DNA from: Halovivax gelatinilyticus
GTDB taxonomy: Archaea; Halobacteriota; Halobacteria; Halobacteriales; Natrialbaceae
Direction of reading: 5' to 3'
Assembly (NCBI RefSeq): GCF_024300625.1
Contig: NZ_CP101322.1
Coordinates: forward strand, 1,191,992-1,255,991
DNA: 64,000 nt
Part shown: piece by piece, positions 7,623 to 16,462 of the stretch
How the letters are laid out: each line of letters starts with the position of its first letter
How positions within the stretch are numbered: the stretch's first letter is position 1
Program-made: the position numbers and the translations under genes
Notes under the pieces: model-generated
The model's database searches: none
What the model was told of the DNA's origin: nothing
What the model saw: only the letters and a program-made list of their open reading frames with translations

Positions 7623-10433
7623 TTAGTCGTCGCTCGTTCCGACGACGGGGCCGGCAGGGACGCCCTCTGACGGACGTCCACGACCTGATTCGAGGTAGAA
7701 TTCCGGTGACTCCCAAGTGTCCCAGTGGTCGGGATTTTCGGGATCGCCGAGTGTCCGAAGGGCCTCGACGACGAGCGTGTATCGACCCGGCGGGACCGGG
7801 CGGCGGTTGTCACTCCCGCCCGACGGGGTCCGTCCGTCCCAGGCGAACGCGTAGTAGGTCTCCGGGTCTGGACTTCGAGAAACGTACGCCGATTCCATCG
7901 CGAGCCACTCCCGACCGCTCTGCTGGTGGACGGCAGTGACGCGGAACGTCCGCGGGAAGTGACCGAAGAACGCCTCGACGACCGGGAGATCGTCGTCGCC
8001 CGGCGTGAACGCGTGGCCCGGATCGACCGGTTCGTAGCCGACCGGTTCACCGTCTTCGAAGACGATCGACGCGAGGTGGGGTTCCTGCTCGACGAACTCG
8101 GTGGCGTCGGCGTAGTAGCCGAACAGGGGCAGGTCCTGGTAGTCGCCCTCGTAGCCCGAGTAGGGTACGTGGAGCGTGTCGTGGGACTCGTCGGTCGGTT
8201 CCAGCACGACGTAGCCGCCGTACTGGTGGTTTGGCCACCCGAACGCCGGCGCGTGGATGGAGACGTCGACGTCGGCGGAGTCACCGGCTGGAACCGTGAC
8301 GGTCGCGGGTGCGTCGATGACGCTACCAGGGCCGAGGAACGCCGGCGCAAACGTGTTTGCGGCCGTCCCCAGCGTCCCGACGTTGCCGATCGCGTATTCG
8401 ACGTCCGCGTCGCCGTCGTTCGTGAGTGTGAGCGTGGTGTCGGTCCCGTCCCCGTCTCCGAGCGAGAGCTGACCCGGCGTCACTCGCCCGTCGGCCTGGA
8501 TCGCCGCGTCCACCTGTACCATCCCCGCCCCCTGTCGGAACGAGTGATCGAGGAGACCGGCGCCTGGATTCAACGACCAGGCCATCGGCTCGGCCGTGTT
8601 CTGCAGTCGATCGCGCACGTCGAACGGATCGAGATCCGGTTCGGCTTCCAGTAACAGCGTGACCGCCCCGGCCACGTGCGGTGCGCTCATGGACGTCCCC
8701 GAGAGCATGGCGTACTCGCCCAGATCGAGCGGGTAGGTCGACGTGATGAGTCCACCCGGTGCGGTGACGCTCGGGCCGAAGGCCAGTTCGACGTCCTGCC
8801 CGTAGGAGGTGAAATCCGAGAGCAGCCCGCCGGTCGGATTCGGAACGGTGACTTGCTCGTCCGTAAATTCGAGCGTGACCTCCTCGCCCTCATCGAGCAG
8901 GTCGACGAGGGCGGCGCCGCCGGCGTCGCTGATGCCGGCGCCCCAGACGCCCTCGACGCCGGCGTCCGCGATCGTTCCGCTGAACAGACCGGCGACGTTG
9001 TTGTAGATGACGACGCCGGTCGCCCCCGCGTCGACGGCGTTCAGGTACTTGTCCGCGAACGCGCAGTGACCGCGCTCGATCAGCGCGACGTGTCCCTCGG
9101 GGAAGTCCGCGAAGTCCTCGGCGTCGCAGCCGAAGTAGCCGACCTCTCCGTCGATCTCGCTCTCGGCCGGCAGGGCGAGCGGGTCCGACTCGCCCTCGGT
9201 CGGCGGCAGCTCCGCCCCGCTGAGTTCCAGATACGGGACCGGGTCTTCGAGCTGTTCTACCTCGAATGCGAGCGCTTCGAGGTGCGTGTTGTCCGCGCTG
9301 GCGACGCTGATGATGTCGTGGGCGTTCGCCGGCGCGCTCATGCTCCAGGCGCCGAGTCCCCCGTCGTTCCCGGCCGAGTTGACCACGACGACGCCCTGGT
9401 CTGCGAGTTCGTTACTCGCCGCCGTCGTCGGGTACGCCTGGCCCCAGGCCAGGGTCGCACCGAGCGACATGTTCACGACGTCCATTCCGTCCTCGTAGGC
9501 GTCCTCCAGTGCCTCGACGATGATCTCGGCCGTGCTCGATCCGACGTCGAAGATCTTGTACGCACCGAGGGTGGTCTCAGGGGCGACGCCGGTCACGCCG
9601 CCGTCGTCGGCCGCGTCGGCCCCGACGATACCGCCGACGTGCGTGCCGTGGCCCTGCGGGTCCATCGGATCGGGATTCGGATCCGGTTCGTCCGCGTCAG
9701 GATCGCCAGCATCGTATCCCGCGCCGACGTAATCCCAGCCGTGGCTGATGCGCGAGTGGGGCTCCCCGTCGGCGTCGGTAAGCGTCCGGTCTGCGGCCGA
9801 GATCGCCGTGTAGACGTCGTCCGGATCGCCGCTGCCGCCGAGGTCGGGGTGATTGTAGTCGATCCCCGTGTCGATCACCGCGACGGCGTAGCCCGCGCCG
9901 GTGTAGCCGAGTTCGGACCGAGCCGCGTCCGCCCCGGTCATCGACAGGGCCGTCTCGAGCGCCGGCGAGGCCTCGTCGGGCTCGGGGTGGTCGACGATCG
10001 CAACCGGGTAGACCGCGTCGACGCTATCGAGCGCAGAAAGCGCGACGGCCTCGCCGAATCCCGCCTCGACCGTGAGGCCGTTCCACAGCGTCGAAAAGTC
10101 CCGCCGCTGTGCGAACCGAACGCCCTCCGCCCGCGCCTCGCTCCGGAAATCGGCACGCTCCGTGGCGTGGGTGCTCGCCGCGACGCCGCGAGCCCGCGGG
10201 GCCGCCTCGAACGCGACGAACCAGCGATCCCTGACGAACCGATCGGGTGTCCCCTCTACGGTCTCCCACGGCGGCGGACTCTCCGGATCGAGGGGCGCGG
10301 GATCCGACGAGTCGCCTCCGGCGGTAGCCATCCCCGAAAGGACCGCCCCCAGTCCCGCCACGCTCGCGAGCTTCAGCGTCGTTCGTCTGTCGAGTCGATA
10401 CGTGCCGTCCTCCGCTGTGTCGTGATCGCTCAT
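7623..10433 (-). CDS. Tat-exported subtilisin-like S8 serine protease with PA domain
   Basis: A 936-aa extracellular protease. A Tat signal (RRTTLKL, residues 16-22) is followed by an I9-type inhibitory propeptide (about 65-150). The S8 catalytic domain carries Asp188 (AVIDTG), His262 (GHGTHVGG), oxyanion Asn356 (SAGND) and Ser581 (SGTSMSAPHVAG). A PA domain is inserted before the Ser (about 390-525; FPEGHVALIERGHCAFADK), as in lactocepin or C5a-peptidase type subtilases, and Fn3/beta-sandwich segments follow to the C-terminus. I chose the ATG at 10433; an in-frame ATG at 10568 adds 45 residues that would bury the Tat motif. A TATA-like CTTATACA near 10585 would suit a short leader. Likely halolysin-like nutrient or maturation protease. 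Confidence 0.93.
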   Translation of the reverse strand: MSDHDTAEDGTYRLDRRTTLKLASVAGLGAVLSGMATAGGDSSDPAPLDPESPPPWETVEGTPDRFVRDRWFVAFEAAPRARGVAASTHATERADFRSEARAEGVRFAQRRDFSTLWNGLTVEAGFGEAVALSALDSVDAVYPVAIVDHPEPDEASPALETALSMTGADAARSELGYTGAGYAVAVIDTGIDYNHPDLGGSGDPDDVYTAISAADRTLTDADGEPHSRISHGWDYVGAGYDAGDPDADEPDPNPDPMDPQGHGTHVGGIVGADAADDGGVTGVAPETTLGAYKIFDVGSSTAEIIVEALEDAYEDGMDVVNMSLGATLAWGQAYPTTAASNELADQGVVVVNSAGNDGGLGAWSMSAPANAHDIISVASADNTHLEALAFEVEQLEDPVPYLELSGAELPPTEGESDPLALPAESEIDGEVGYFGCDAEDFADFPEGHVALIERGHCAFADKYLNAVDAGATGVVIYNNVAGLFSGTIADAGVEGVWGAGISDAGGAALVDLLDEGEEVTLEFTDEQVTVPNPTGGLLSDFTSYGQDVELAFGPSVTAPGGLITSTYPLDLGEYAMLSGTSMSAPHVAGAVTLLLEAEPDLDPFDVRDRLQNTAEPMAWSLNPGAGLLDHSFRQGAGMVQVDAAIQADGRVTPGQLSLGDGDGTDTTLTLTNDGDADVEYAIGNVGTLGTAANTFAPAFLGPGSVIDAPATVTVPAGDSADVDVSIHAPAFGWPNHQYGGYVVLEPTDESHDTLHVPYSGYEGDYQDLPLFGYYADATEFVEQEPHLASIVFEDGEPVGYEPVDPGHAFTPGDDDLPVVEAFFGHFPRTFRVTAVHQQSGREWLAMESAYVSRSPDPETYYAFAWDGRTPSGGSDNRRPVPPGRYTLVVEALRTLGDPENPDHWDTWESPEFYLESGRGRPSEGVPAGPVVGTSDD

Positions 10434-10657
10434 ATCTCTCTGGTTGTGCGTCGCCAGCGCCGGGCCGATCGGTCCGCCACGGCACTCGGTCGGATTCGGC
10501 GCCGAGTAGATTCGTCCGGAATCTGGTACGTTCGGCCGGCGGGAGTTACCGCCCGGCGTGACACTCATTGGTGTCCATAATCGTGTATAAGAATGTATGG
10601 TTATTCCTCAAGGAAATGATGAATTTCCCGGATACTCTGGTCTTCCGCTCGAAGGAT

Positions 10658-11521
10658 CTAAACCGAAAGGAACGATCGGATCGAGTCGGCCACCCGTTTC
10701 TGCCCGCGCTTTGAGAGTACGTGTTTCTCGCCCGGGAGGATCCCGACCCGGTCTGCCGATTCGAGTCGGTCCGATGCACGCGGCTCGATCACGTCGGGCG
10801 GAAAGAACGGATCCTCCTCGCCGAGGGACAGCGCCACCGGCGCGTCGAAGTCGGCTAGCTCGTCCGCGCTCGCCGTCGGGAACTCGCGTTCGAGTTCGAC
10901 GTGTCGAAGCGAGGCGGCGACTGTCTCGCGGACGACCGGGTCGGCGTCGGGATCGGTGACGATCGAGGCGAGCACTCGATCGAGTAGCCGGTCGCTGGGG
11001 ACGTATCGATACGCGATCGAGCAGAGCCCGATTTTCGCCATGGTCGAGATCGAGCCCGTGCCGAATCCGGCTGGAACGACGAGGCCGGCGCGGTCGATCC
11101 GGTCGGGCGCGCGGGCGGCCGTCCGGAGGACGATCCCGGCCCCGTAGGAGGTGCCGATCATCGGAGCGGACGCCAGCTCGAACGCGTCGAGGAGGTCGAC
11201 GACCCACGCGCCGTAGCCCTCGCCCCGCGGATCCGGCCGCGTCTCGGCGCTGTAGCCCGGTTGGCCGATCGTATCCGGGGCGATCAGTCGGTACTCGTCG
11301 GCCAGATCGGCGTACCACGACAGCGTCATCGGGTTGGTGGCGTTCCCGCCGTGAAAGACGATCACCGGCTGCCCGTCCGTCGGCCCGGCACAGAGGACGT
11401 GCGTCTCGCCGGCCCACGTGTCGACGAATCGCTCCGTGACGTCGACGTCGAGACGGGCCAGAGCGTCCTCGTAACACGCCTCGAGAACGCGTCGTCCCGC
11501 AGCGGACCGGTAGACGGACAT
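10658..11521 (-). CDS. Alpha/beta-hydrolase
   Basis: A 287-aa cytoplasmic alpha/beta-hydrolase. The oxyanion-hole motif HGGNATNP (57-64), nucleophile elbow GTSYGAG (Ser125), an acid in the SLGEEDPFFPP strand, and late His267 (PGEKHVLSK) form the expected catalytic set. The TIGQPGYSAETRPDPRGEGYGAWVVDLLDAF segment is typical of the lipase/esterase or dienelactone branch, with a small cap around residues 155-215. Substrate cannot be assigned. The gene lies between the subtilase and a lipoprotein gene, all on the minus strand, but spacing of 220 bp and 82 bp does not prove co-transcription. Confidence 0.9.
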   Translation of the reverse strand: MSVYRSAAGRRVLEACYEDALARLDVDVTERFVDTWAGETHVLCAGPTDGQPVIVFHGGNATNPMTLSWYADLADEYRLIAPDTIGQPGYSAETRPDPRGEGYGAWVVDLLDAFELASAPMIGTSYGAGIVLRTAARAPDRIDRAGLVVPAGFGTGSISTMAKIGLCSIAYRYVPSDRLLDRVLASIVTDPDADPVVRETVAASLRHVELEREFPTASADELADFDAPVALSLGEEDPFFPPDVIEPRASDRLESADRVGILPGEKHVLSKRGQKRVADSIRSFLSV

Positions 11522-11603
11522 CGTGCGTACGTGTTCGGACGAGCGAAAAAGCGATTGCGGTGCGCGATACCGACGGTGGGCCGGCCCGTTCGAAACCGGC
11601 GTC

Positions 11604-12086
11604 TCAGTGTTCTGGGAACGGCTCCGGCGATAACGCCTCCACCTCGCCGTCGATCTCGTCGTAGAGGAGCCATCGGTCGCCGTGTCGGCAGAATTCGAAC
11701 TGGACTTCGGATTGATACCTGGGTTGATCGGGGTGTGTTACTCGAATTAGCGCGCTCGCCTGCGTTCGATCCTCATCGTCAAGGATCTCTTCGTGGAGGC
11801 CCGATTCGATCACGTGAGAGTCCTCCCCGGGATCATCCCACTCTGAAGTGATCGCGGTGACCCGTTGTTCGTCGTAGAGTGTTAGATCGTTCACGTCGAA
11901 ATCGACCGGTGAGTCCGGGTGGAGGTGCGTACTCGCTTCGTCGAGATCGACGGCATCGAGTGCCCTGAAGAATTCTTTGAGGGCATCCGGTGGATCGGGT
12001 GGGTCATCTTCAAAGGAGTCGGTACAGCCTGCGACACCGAGGGTGAAGGCGGACACCGCGATCAGTTCGTATTCACGCCTCCTCAT
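11604..12086 (-). CDS. Lipoprotein, copy A of a tandem pair
   Basis: A 160-aa lipoprotein with signal and lipobox MRRREYELIAVSAFTLGVAGC. The mature part starts with a short acidic/proline linker (FEDDPPDPPD), then a helical segment ALKEFFRALDAVDLDEASTHLHPDSPV resembling NTF2/DUF4878-type domains (small alpha+beta barrels of lipoproteins), and ends VQFEFCRHGDRWLLYDEIDGEVEALSPEPFPEH. It is clearly paralogous to the sequence directly upstream (12073-12552), which carries an internal stop; the reading frame upstream of 12086 in this frame is only that neighbour's shadow. Function unknown; extracytoplasmic. Confidence 0.82.
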   Translation of the reverse strand: MRRREYELIAVSAFTLGVAGCTDSFEDDPPDPPDALKEFFRALDAVDLDEASTHLHPDSPVDFDVNDLTLYDEQRVTAITSEWDDPGEDSHVIESGLHEEILDDEDRTQASALIRVTHPDQPRYQSEVQFEFCRHGDRWLLYDEIDGEVEALSPEPFPEH

Positions 12087-12552
12087 CGGTACCCTCTGCA
12101 TCAGGAAACGGCTCGGAAGTGAATGCCTCAACGTTGCCCCCGACCTCATCATAGACGAACCAATCCTCGTCGGACCGACGTTATTCGAACGTACCCGAAT
12201 GAGTAAACCGCGGCGAATCGATCGCAAAACCGATGCTGAACCACTTTCGAGAGTTATCCGCCCGAACCTCTTCAGTAACGTTTCCACCGTGTTCCGGATC
12301 GACGTGAGTCACGCTGGAGGGGCGAATATCCCCATTTTCGTACACGTCCAGATTGACCGAAGCGAGATCGACCGGCGACCCGGAATGCAGAAGCTCCTCG
12401 GCGGTATCAAGATCGCCGTCGAAGAGGGCTTCGAAGAACTCTCTGAGGACGTCTGGCGGGTCGGATGGATCGTCTTCGAAGTAGCTGGAACAGCCAGCGA
12501 AGCCGATAGCTCCTACTGACACCCCGATCGTACAAAAATTTCGTCTGTTCAT
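12073..12552 (-). pseudogene. Lipoprotein, copy B, interrupted by an in-frame TAA
   Basis: Begins MNRRNFCTIGVSVGAIGFAGC (signal and lipobox) and continues FEDDPSDPPDVLREFFEALFDGDLDTAEELLHSGSPVD, colinear with copy A. After codon 123 (HSGTFE) there is a TAA at 12181-12183, but the frame stays open beyond it and encodes DEDWFVYDEVGGNVEAFTSEP, matching copy A's HGDRWLLYDEIDGEVEALSPEP with no gap. Full length would be 159 codons against copy A's 160. So it is a nonsense-interrupted gene, or a truncated 123-aa protein if the C-terminal strand is dispensable. The full frame overlaps the start of copy A by 14 nt. A TATA-like AAATAATAAATAG lies near 12585-12597. Confidence 0.75.
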
Positions 12553-12597
12553 TTGGGAGGGTCTTGCTGACTACTATGGGCAATGTCTATTTATTAT

Positions 12598-13686
12598 TTA
12601 CCCAACGTGTTTATCGTCCCAAAAATCGTCCGGGAGCGGACCGGTCAACGACATTTCGACCGGGTACTGATAGTGGAAGTCGTGATCGTCCAATTGCGCG
12701 ATTGCTTCCGTATCCAGGTCGAACCGTTCAGGGTGTGCGTTGACGGTAGCTCCGGCGTAGGCGGTCAATCCCTCGTGGATTTCTGGGAACTCGATCCCTC
12801 GAATTCCGGCATGCAGCAGCCGATCTGAACTCACACGGGCTTCGATTCGCTCGCGGAACGAGCCGGCGTTCGCGGGCATGATGAGCTCGAACGTTCCACC
12901 CATGTGCAGCGCCCCTGGTTTACCTATCAGGTCGACCACGTCGCCGACGTTGATTTCGAGCGTTTCGTTGGGTTCGAGATTTACCTCGTATTTCGTCCAC
13001 CAACTGGTCTGTTTCCGCCCGTCCCAGTCCCAGTCGCGTTCGTACGTCTCCGGTCGATCAAAGTAGTCGTCGTACAGCCATCCGAGCGCTTCGAAAATCG
13101 TCTCGGCCGCCGCGACGTACTTGTCGGCGCCCATCTGACTCAAGCCGAAATCGATGACGTAGTCGCTGACGTTGTTTCCTTCGCCGTCGTCGTACTCGTC
13201 GTGGTAACCACCGATCCAGTCGGAATTAGGCGCTGCGTGGATGAGTCCTTCTTGCGGTCCAGCCGCAGAACTATCGTCCCAGGAGATCGCGTGTCCGGAG
13301 CGCTCTACGTTGGATAACAGTACGCCGGTGTCGGTGTGGGTTATTGCGTTCCCGTTGATTTGAAGTGATATCCGGTCCCAAGGCTGATCTGACACCGGGT
13401 TTGCTTTGAACTGGACGACCGCCATGGAGGCATAGCCTTCTACACTCCCGCCGTAATTATCGGTCGCTTCGTCGCTGAACTCCCAGGTCCGGTTAATGTC
13501 ACCGCCTCCGCCGCCCGGTGGCGGATCGAACGGATTCCGGTCGTCCGTCCCTGCGTCGTCATCGTCTCTAGCCGAAACCGTCTGTGAGAGCAGACCCGCA
13601 CTCACGCCCGTTATCGCCGCAGTTTGGAGGAACTGCCGACGCGGGCGGCTCGGTCGTCGTCGGTCGTATGGGTTGTCATTTCCCAT
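12598..13686 (-). CDS. Tat-exported protein of unknown function
   Basis: A 362-aa secreted protein. The signal contains RRQFLQTAAITGVSAGLLSQTVSA with a twin Arg; the preceding PYDRRRPSRP is unusually basic. A low-complexity linker (DDDDAGTDDRNPFDPPPGGGGG) leads to a soluble domain rich in Trp, Tyr and Asp (about 75-362) containing AAETIFEALGWLYDDYFDRPETYERDWDWDGRKQ and LEPNETLEINVGDVVDLIGKPGALHMGGTFELI. No lipobox, so it is probably released or surface-associated. I do not recognise a family. It starts at ATG 13686 behind an AT-rich region (TTATATTC, near 13725-13740) that can serve as promoter. Confidence 0.75.
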   Translation of the reverse strand: MGNDNPYDRRRPSRPRRQFLQTAAITGVSAGLLSQTVSARDDDDAGTDDRNPFDPPPGGGGGDINRTWEFSDEATDNYGGSVEGYASMAVVQFKANPVSDQPWDRISLQINGNAITHTDTGVLLSNVERSGHAISWDDSSAAGPQEGLIHAAPNSDWIGGYHDEYDDGEGNNVSDYVIDFGLSQMGADKYVAAAETIFEALGWLYDDYFDRPETYERDWDWDGRKQTSWWTKYEVNLEPNETLEINVGDVVDLIGKPGALHMGGTFELIMPANAGSFRERIEARVSSDRLLHAGIRGIEFPEIHEGLTAYAGATVNAHPERFDLDTEAIAQLDDHDFHYQYPVEMSLTGPLPDDFWDDKHVG

Positions 13687-14204
13687 GAGACAGACATTCA
13701 CAACCAGCGTCACAAGTGTTTGTAAAATGAATATAATTAACTGTATAGGGGAATAGAGAACATTAAATTAGAATGTCTTGAGTCATTTCTTCGAAAGTGG
13801 TGGTCATTCAGCTGTTCGTTTTGGATATCGCCATTCAGTTTTCCCCATGGGTCGCCCCACGACTCGGCATCGAACCGGCGATCGACGGCCGGATCCCCGC
13901 TCGTCAACTCGGCACGAGAAGGCCCTCTCTCCACTCCCGTACCCTACCAAAGTCGAACTCGAACGCGGCAACGGGCACCCGAGTAGTCATCTGCAAGCAC
14001 TTGGAGTGCAGTTGGCCGATCACGCCGGAGTCCCGGCGTCGAGCACCACGCTCTTCGTTCGGTCACGGACGAACGAAGTAGACACGTACTGGGTGTAGTT
14101 CGAAGGGCGGGCGACTATCCTATCTAATGGAACGACCAGAGGACCGAACACTCCACCCCGCTGATCCGCGAGACACCGATGCTTCGAGCCACCGGACCCG
14201 CGAG
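13687..14204. other. 518-bp gene-free stretch with a 9-bp-stem hairpin
   Basis: The first 60 bp are AT-rich and hold the promoter of the Tat protein gene. Further on, CTTCGTTCG (14053-14061) and CGAACGAAG (14070-14078) form a perfect 9-bp stem with an 8-nt loop, and CTGCA/TGCAG (13991-14011) can form a smaller one. A 65-codon minus-strand frame at 13737-13934 has no recognisable features. No other gene is visible. Confidence 0.5.
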
Positions 14205-14798
14205 TCACCCCCGCTTCGACTCCTCGTACTCCGCTCTGGAAATCGAGTATCGGTGACAGTCGAAGACCTCGCCTTCGACCGCCAGGTCGTTTCGCAGCAA
14301 GCCCACGTACCGGCCGCCGAACCGGTCGACGTACCGTTCGACCGCGCGTTTCGAGCGCTCGTTGCCGTCGATGTACTTGACGGCGACCAGGTCGAGGTCG
14401 AGCCGGTCGAACGCGAGTTCGAGAAAGACCGCAGCCCGCTCTCCTGAATAGCCCCGGCCCCAGAAGCGCGTATCGAGGATGATCCCGAGCGTGGCGACGC
14501 GGCGATCCCACTTCGGATACAGTCCAGCGATGCCCGCGAGTTCGCCGGCGTGGGGTTCGCCCTCCGTCGGTCGAATCGCGTACTGCACCCACTCGCCATC
14601 CTCGAAGGCGTCCTGGGCGCGCTGGATCAGGTCGTAGGACTCTTTGACCGTCCGGTGTGGATCGGAATCGACGTACTCGAAGATTTCGTCGGCGTCGGGA
14701 TTCGCCCCGAAGACCTCGTAGAGCGCACGCGCGTCGAGCGAGTCGTGAGACAATCGCTCGAACGTCAAGCGCTCCGATTCGATGGTTTCGGGGAACAT
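14205..14798 (-). CDS. GNAT acetyltransferase (RimJ/RimL type)
   Basis: A 197-aa protein beginning MFPETIESERLTFERLSHDSLD, the usual opening of RimJ/RimL-like N-acetyltransferases. The acetyl-CoA pyrophosphate-binding motif is RFWGRGYSGE (111-120), followed by the helix AAVFLELAFDRLDLDLVAVKYIDGNERSKRAVERYVDRFGG characteristic of this subfamily. Some members acetylate ribosomal proteins, others small molecules; substrate not determinable. I chose the ATG at 14798 because 66 in-frame codons upstream are Arg-rich non-homologous shadow. The downstream end is followed by a 518-bp gap; another GNAT gene sits 68 bp upstream in the same orientation. Confidence 0.88.
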   Translation of the reverse strand: MFPETIESERLTFERLSHDSLDARALYEVFGANPDADEIFEYVDSDPHRTVKESYDLIQRAQDAFEDGEWVQYAIRPTEGEPHAGELAGIAGLYPKWDRRVATLGIILDTRFWGRGYSGERAAVFLELAFDRLDLDLVAVKYIDGNERSKRAVERYVDRFGGRYVGLLRNDLAVEGEVFDCHRYSISRAEYEESKRG

Positions 14799-14866
14799 GT
14801 CGAGGAGTACGTGGCTATCTGACAAGAATGTTCGCGGTGAGGGCCGACGATGCAGTTCGGGCGGGA

Positions 14867-15370
14867 CTAGGCGGACAGCGTCTTTCGCATCTCGGTCACG
14901 GTCCCGTAGACGCCGTCGTCGAACTCGAGGTCGTGGTCGGTCACCCGCGAGTAGCCGTGAGATTCGTAGAACGAAACCGCGTTTAGCGAGGCCCACAGCC
15001 CCAGCGACGACACGCCCGCCGACCGTGCACGCGACTCCAGAGCCGCGTAGACGGCCGATCCGACGCCCTCACCCGAGACCGACGGGTGGACGTAGACCGC
15101 CGTGATTTCCCCGTCGACCGCAGCCTCGATGTAGTCGTCGGCGTCCGGTTTCATCCAACCGAAGCCAACGATAGTCCCGCCGCAGTCGGCGACGAGGAAC
15201 TCGGTTTCGGGCGACTCGATCGGGTACTCGTCCGGATCGCGATCGTGCGCCCACGCGCCGACCTGCTCGTCGTCGTAGTGGTCGCCGGCGAGTCCCTCGA
15301 TCGACGCCAGGTGGACGTCCCGAATAGCGTGGGCGTCGGCGGGAACGGCCTCGCGAACCTGCGTCTCCAT
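14867..15370 (-). CDS. GNAT acetyltransferase
   Basis: A 167-aa GNAT protein: N-terminal REAVPADAHAIRDVH helix, central strand EFLVADCGGTIVGFGWMKP, and acetyl-CoA motif AVYVHPSVSGEGVGSAVYAALE (about 91-112), followed by LGLWASLNAVSFYESHGY, a classic motif-B signature. It resembles the broad putative acetyltransferase group with unknown substrates. It precedes the RimJ-type gene in the same orientation with a 68-bp gap, so co-transcription is possible, but the two are only distantly related and are not a recent duplication. Confidence 0.88.
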   Translation of the reverse strand: METQVREAVPADAHAIRDVHLASIEGLAGDHYDDEQVGAWAHDRDPDEYPIESPETEFLVADCGGTIVGFGWMKPDADDYIEAAVDGEITAVYVHPSVSGEGVGSAVYAALESRARSAGVSSLGLWASLNAVSFYESHGYSRVTDHDLEFDDGVYGTVTEMRKTLSA

Positions 15371-15456
15371 CTATCGATGGCCAGAACGAGGAGCGATATC
15401 GGTGTTACGGGCCATTCGACAGCGCAACCAAGAATGGTGAGAAAAACGTCCACCAG

Positions 15457-16143
15457 CTAGCCGTCGACGCCGAGTTCGTCGAGGAGCGCCTTTGCGGCGG
15501 CGTTCGAGGACCCCGGTCCGCGAGCGGTCAACAGGTCACCGTCGACCGTGACCGAGGTCTCCGAATCGAGTTCGGCGTCCCAGTTCCCGCCGACAGCTTC
15601 GACCTCATCTTCGACCCAGTAGGGCAGTTTTCGACCGTCGGGTAAGCGGTCGCGCTCGTCGACGATGTCCTCCTCCCAGGCGTTCGGAAAGCCGGTGACG
15701 TCGCGGCCCTCGACGAGCATCCCGCCGTCGGAATCGCGGGTGAACGCCAGCAGACCGACGGCGTGACAGACGACGAGCGCCTTCGACCGCTCGGTCTCGA
15801 CGGCCGTCCGGAGCGCCTCCCGTGCGTGTCCGTCCTGCGTGATGTCCCACTCGGTTCCGTGGCCGCCGGGGAAGACGACCGCGTCGTACTCGTCGGGGGT
15901 CGCCTCCGCGAGCGCGATCGGGTTGTTCAACCGCTCGTCGGTCTCGTGGACCTCGCGGACCCGCTCGGCCGTCTCCTCGCCGACCTCCTCGGGATCGACC
16001 GACAGGTCGTCGACGACCGGCGGGTTTCCGGTCGGCGTCGCGACGGTGACGTCGACGCCGGCGTCCGAGAGCGTCGTCAGCGGCTCGACGCACTCTTCTC
16101 CCCAGTAGCCCCCCTCGCTCACGATGAACAGTGCGGACGTCAT
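15457..16143 (-). CDS. DJ-1/PfpI family protein (Hsp31-like)
   Basis: A 228-aa class I glutamine-amidotransferase-fold protein. The nucleophile elbow is VVCHAVG (Cys126, His127), with a conserved Glu in GGYWGEECVEP (Glu16/Glu17), and FPGGHGTEWD (91-100), the pattern of the Hsp31/YDR533C-like subgroup, which includes glyoxalase III-like deglycases and chaperones. The Cys-His-Glu site is intact, so catalytic activity on methylglyoxal or related aldehydes is plausible. Cytoplasmic. No operon partner: the next gene on this strand starts 87 bp downstream and is a GNAT gene. Confidence 0.9.
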   Translation of the reverse strand: MTSALFIVSEGGYWGEECVEPLTTLSDAGVDVTVATPTGNPPVVDDLSVDPEEVGEETAERVREVHETDERLNNPIALAEATPDEYDAVVFPGGHGTEWDITQDGHAREALRTAVETERSKALVVCHAVGLLAFTRDSDGGMLVEGRDVTGFPNAWEEDIVDERDRLPDGRKLPYWVEDEVEAVGGNWDAELDSETSVTVDGDLLTARGPGSSNAAAKALLDELGVDG

Positions 16144-16462
16144 GCATGGCTAGCGTCGCGAGTGACTGGCAAATAGCCCGAGTGCACCCATCAGAACGGC
16201 GACCGGTCGAGACGTCGAACGTGCCGGCTCGCTGGTCCGGGACACCGACGACCGATCCAGTTCTCGCCCGTTGATCGGCTTCCATCCCACGAGTTCGGCC
16301 GTTACCGTGACCGAGCACCGTCGTATAGTTTGGAAGACGTCTCACACCGAATCCCGTACCCGACCACTCGACCCGACACGTCATCGCTTCGTAAAACAGG
16401 CCTATTATCCGAAGTAAGGAAATATACAAGTAGTAAGGCCGCCATTGTTACGTAAGGACAGT
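16144..16462. other. 319-bp intergenic region containing the vapBC promoter
   Basis: No gene seen. Close to the vapB start, AAATATACAAGTA (16420-16432) is a TATA-like element, and AGTAAGG (16414-16420) and AGTAAGG (16433-16439) are close direct repeats bracketing it, a possible antitoxin operator. The left two thirds have no recognisable signal. Confidence 0.4.

Noticed and set aside
8676-10580. Very long open frame (634 codons) on the plus strand opposite the subtilase gene
   Set aside because: Lacks any domain, is Arg/Val-rich instead of acidic, and the minus strand encodes a complete S8 protease; it is a GC-driven shadow.
11604-12287. Longer N-terminus for lipoprotein copy A (extra 67 codons)
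   Set aside because: The extension is the out-of-frame shadow of copy B; the signal and lipobox begin at ATG 12086.
13737-13934. 65-codon minus-strand frame in the 518-bp gap
   Set aside because: Composition neither acidic nor hydrophobic, no signal, no motif, and no clear promoter; too weak to call.
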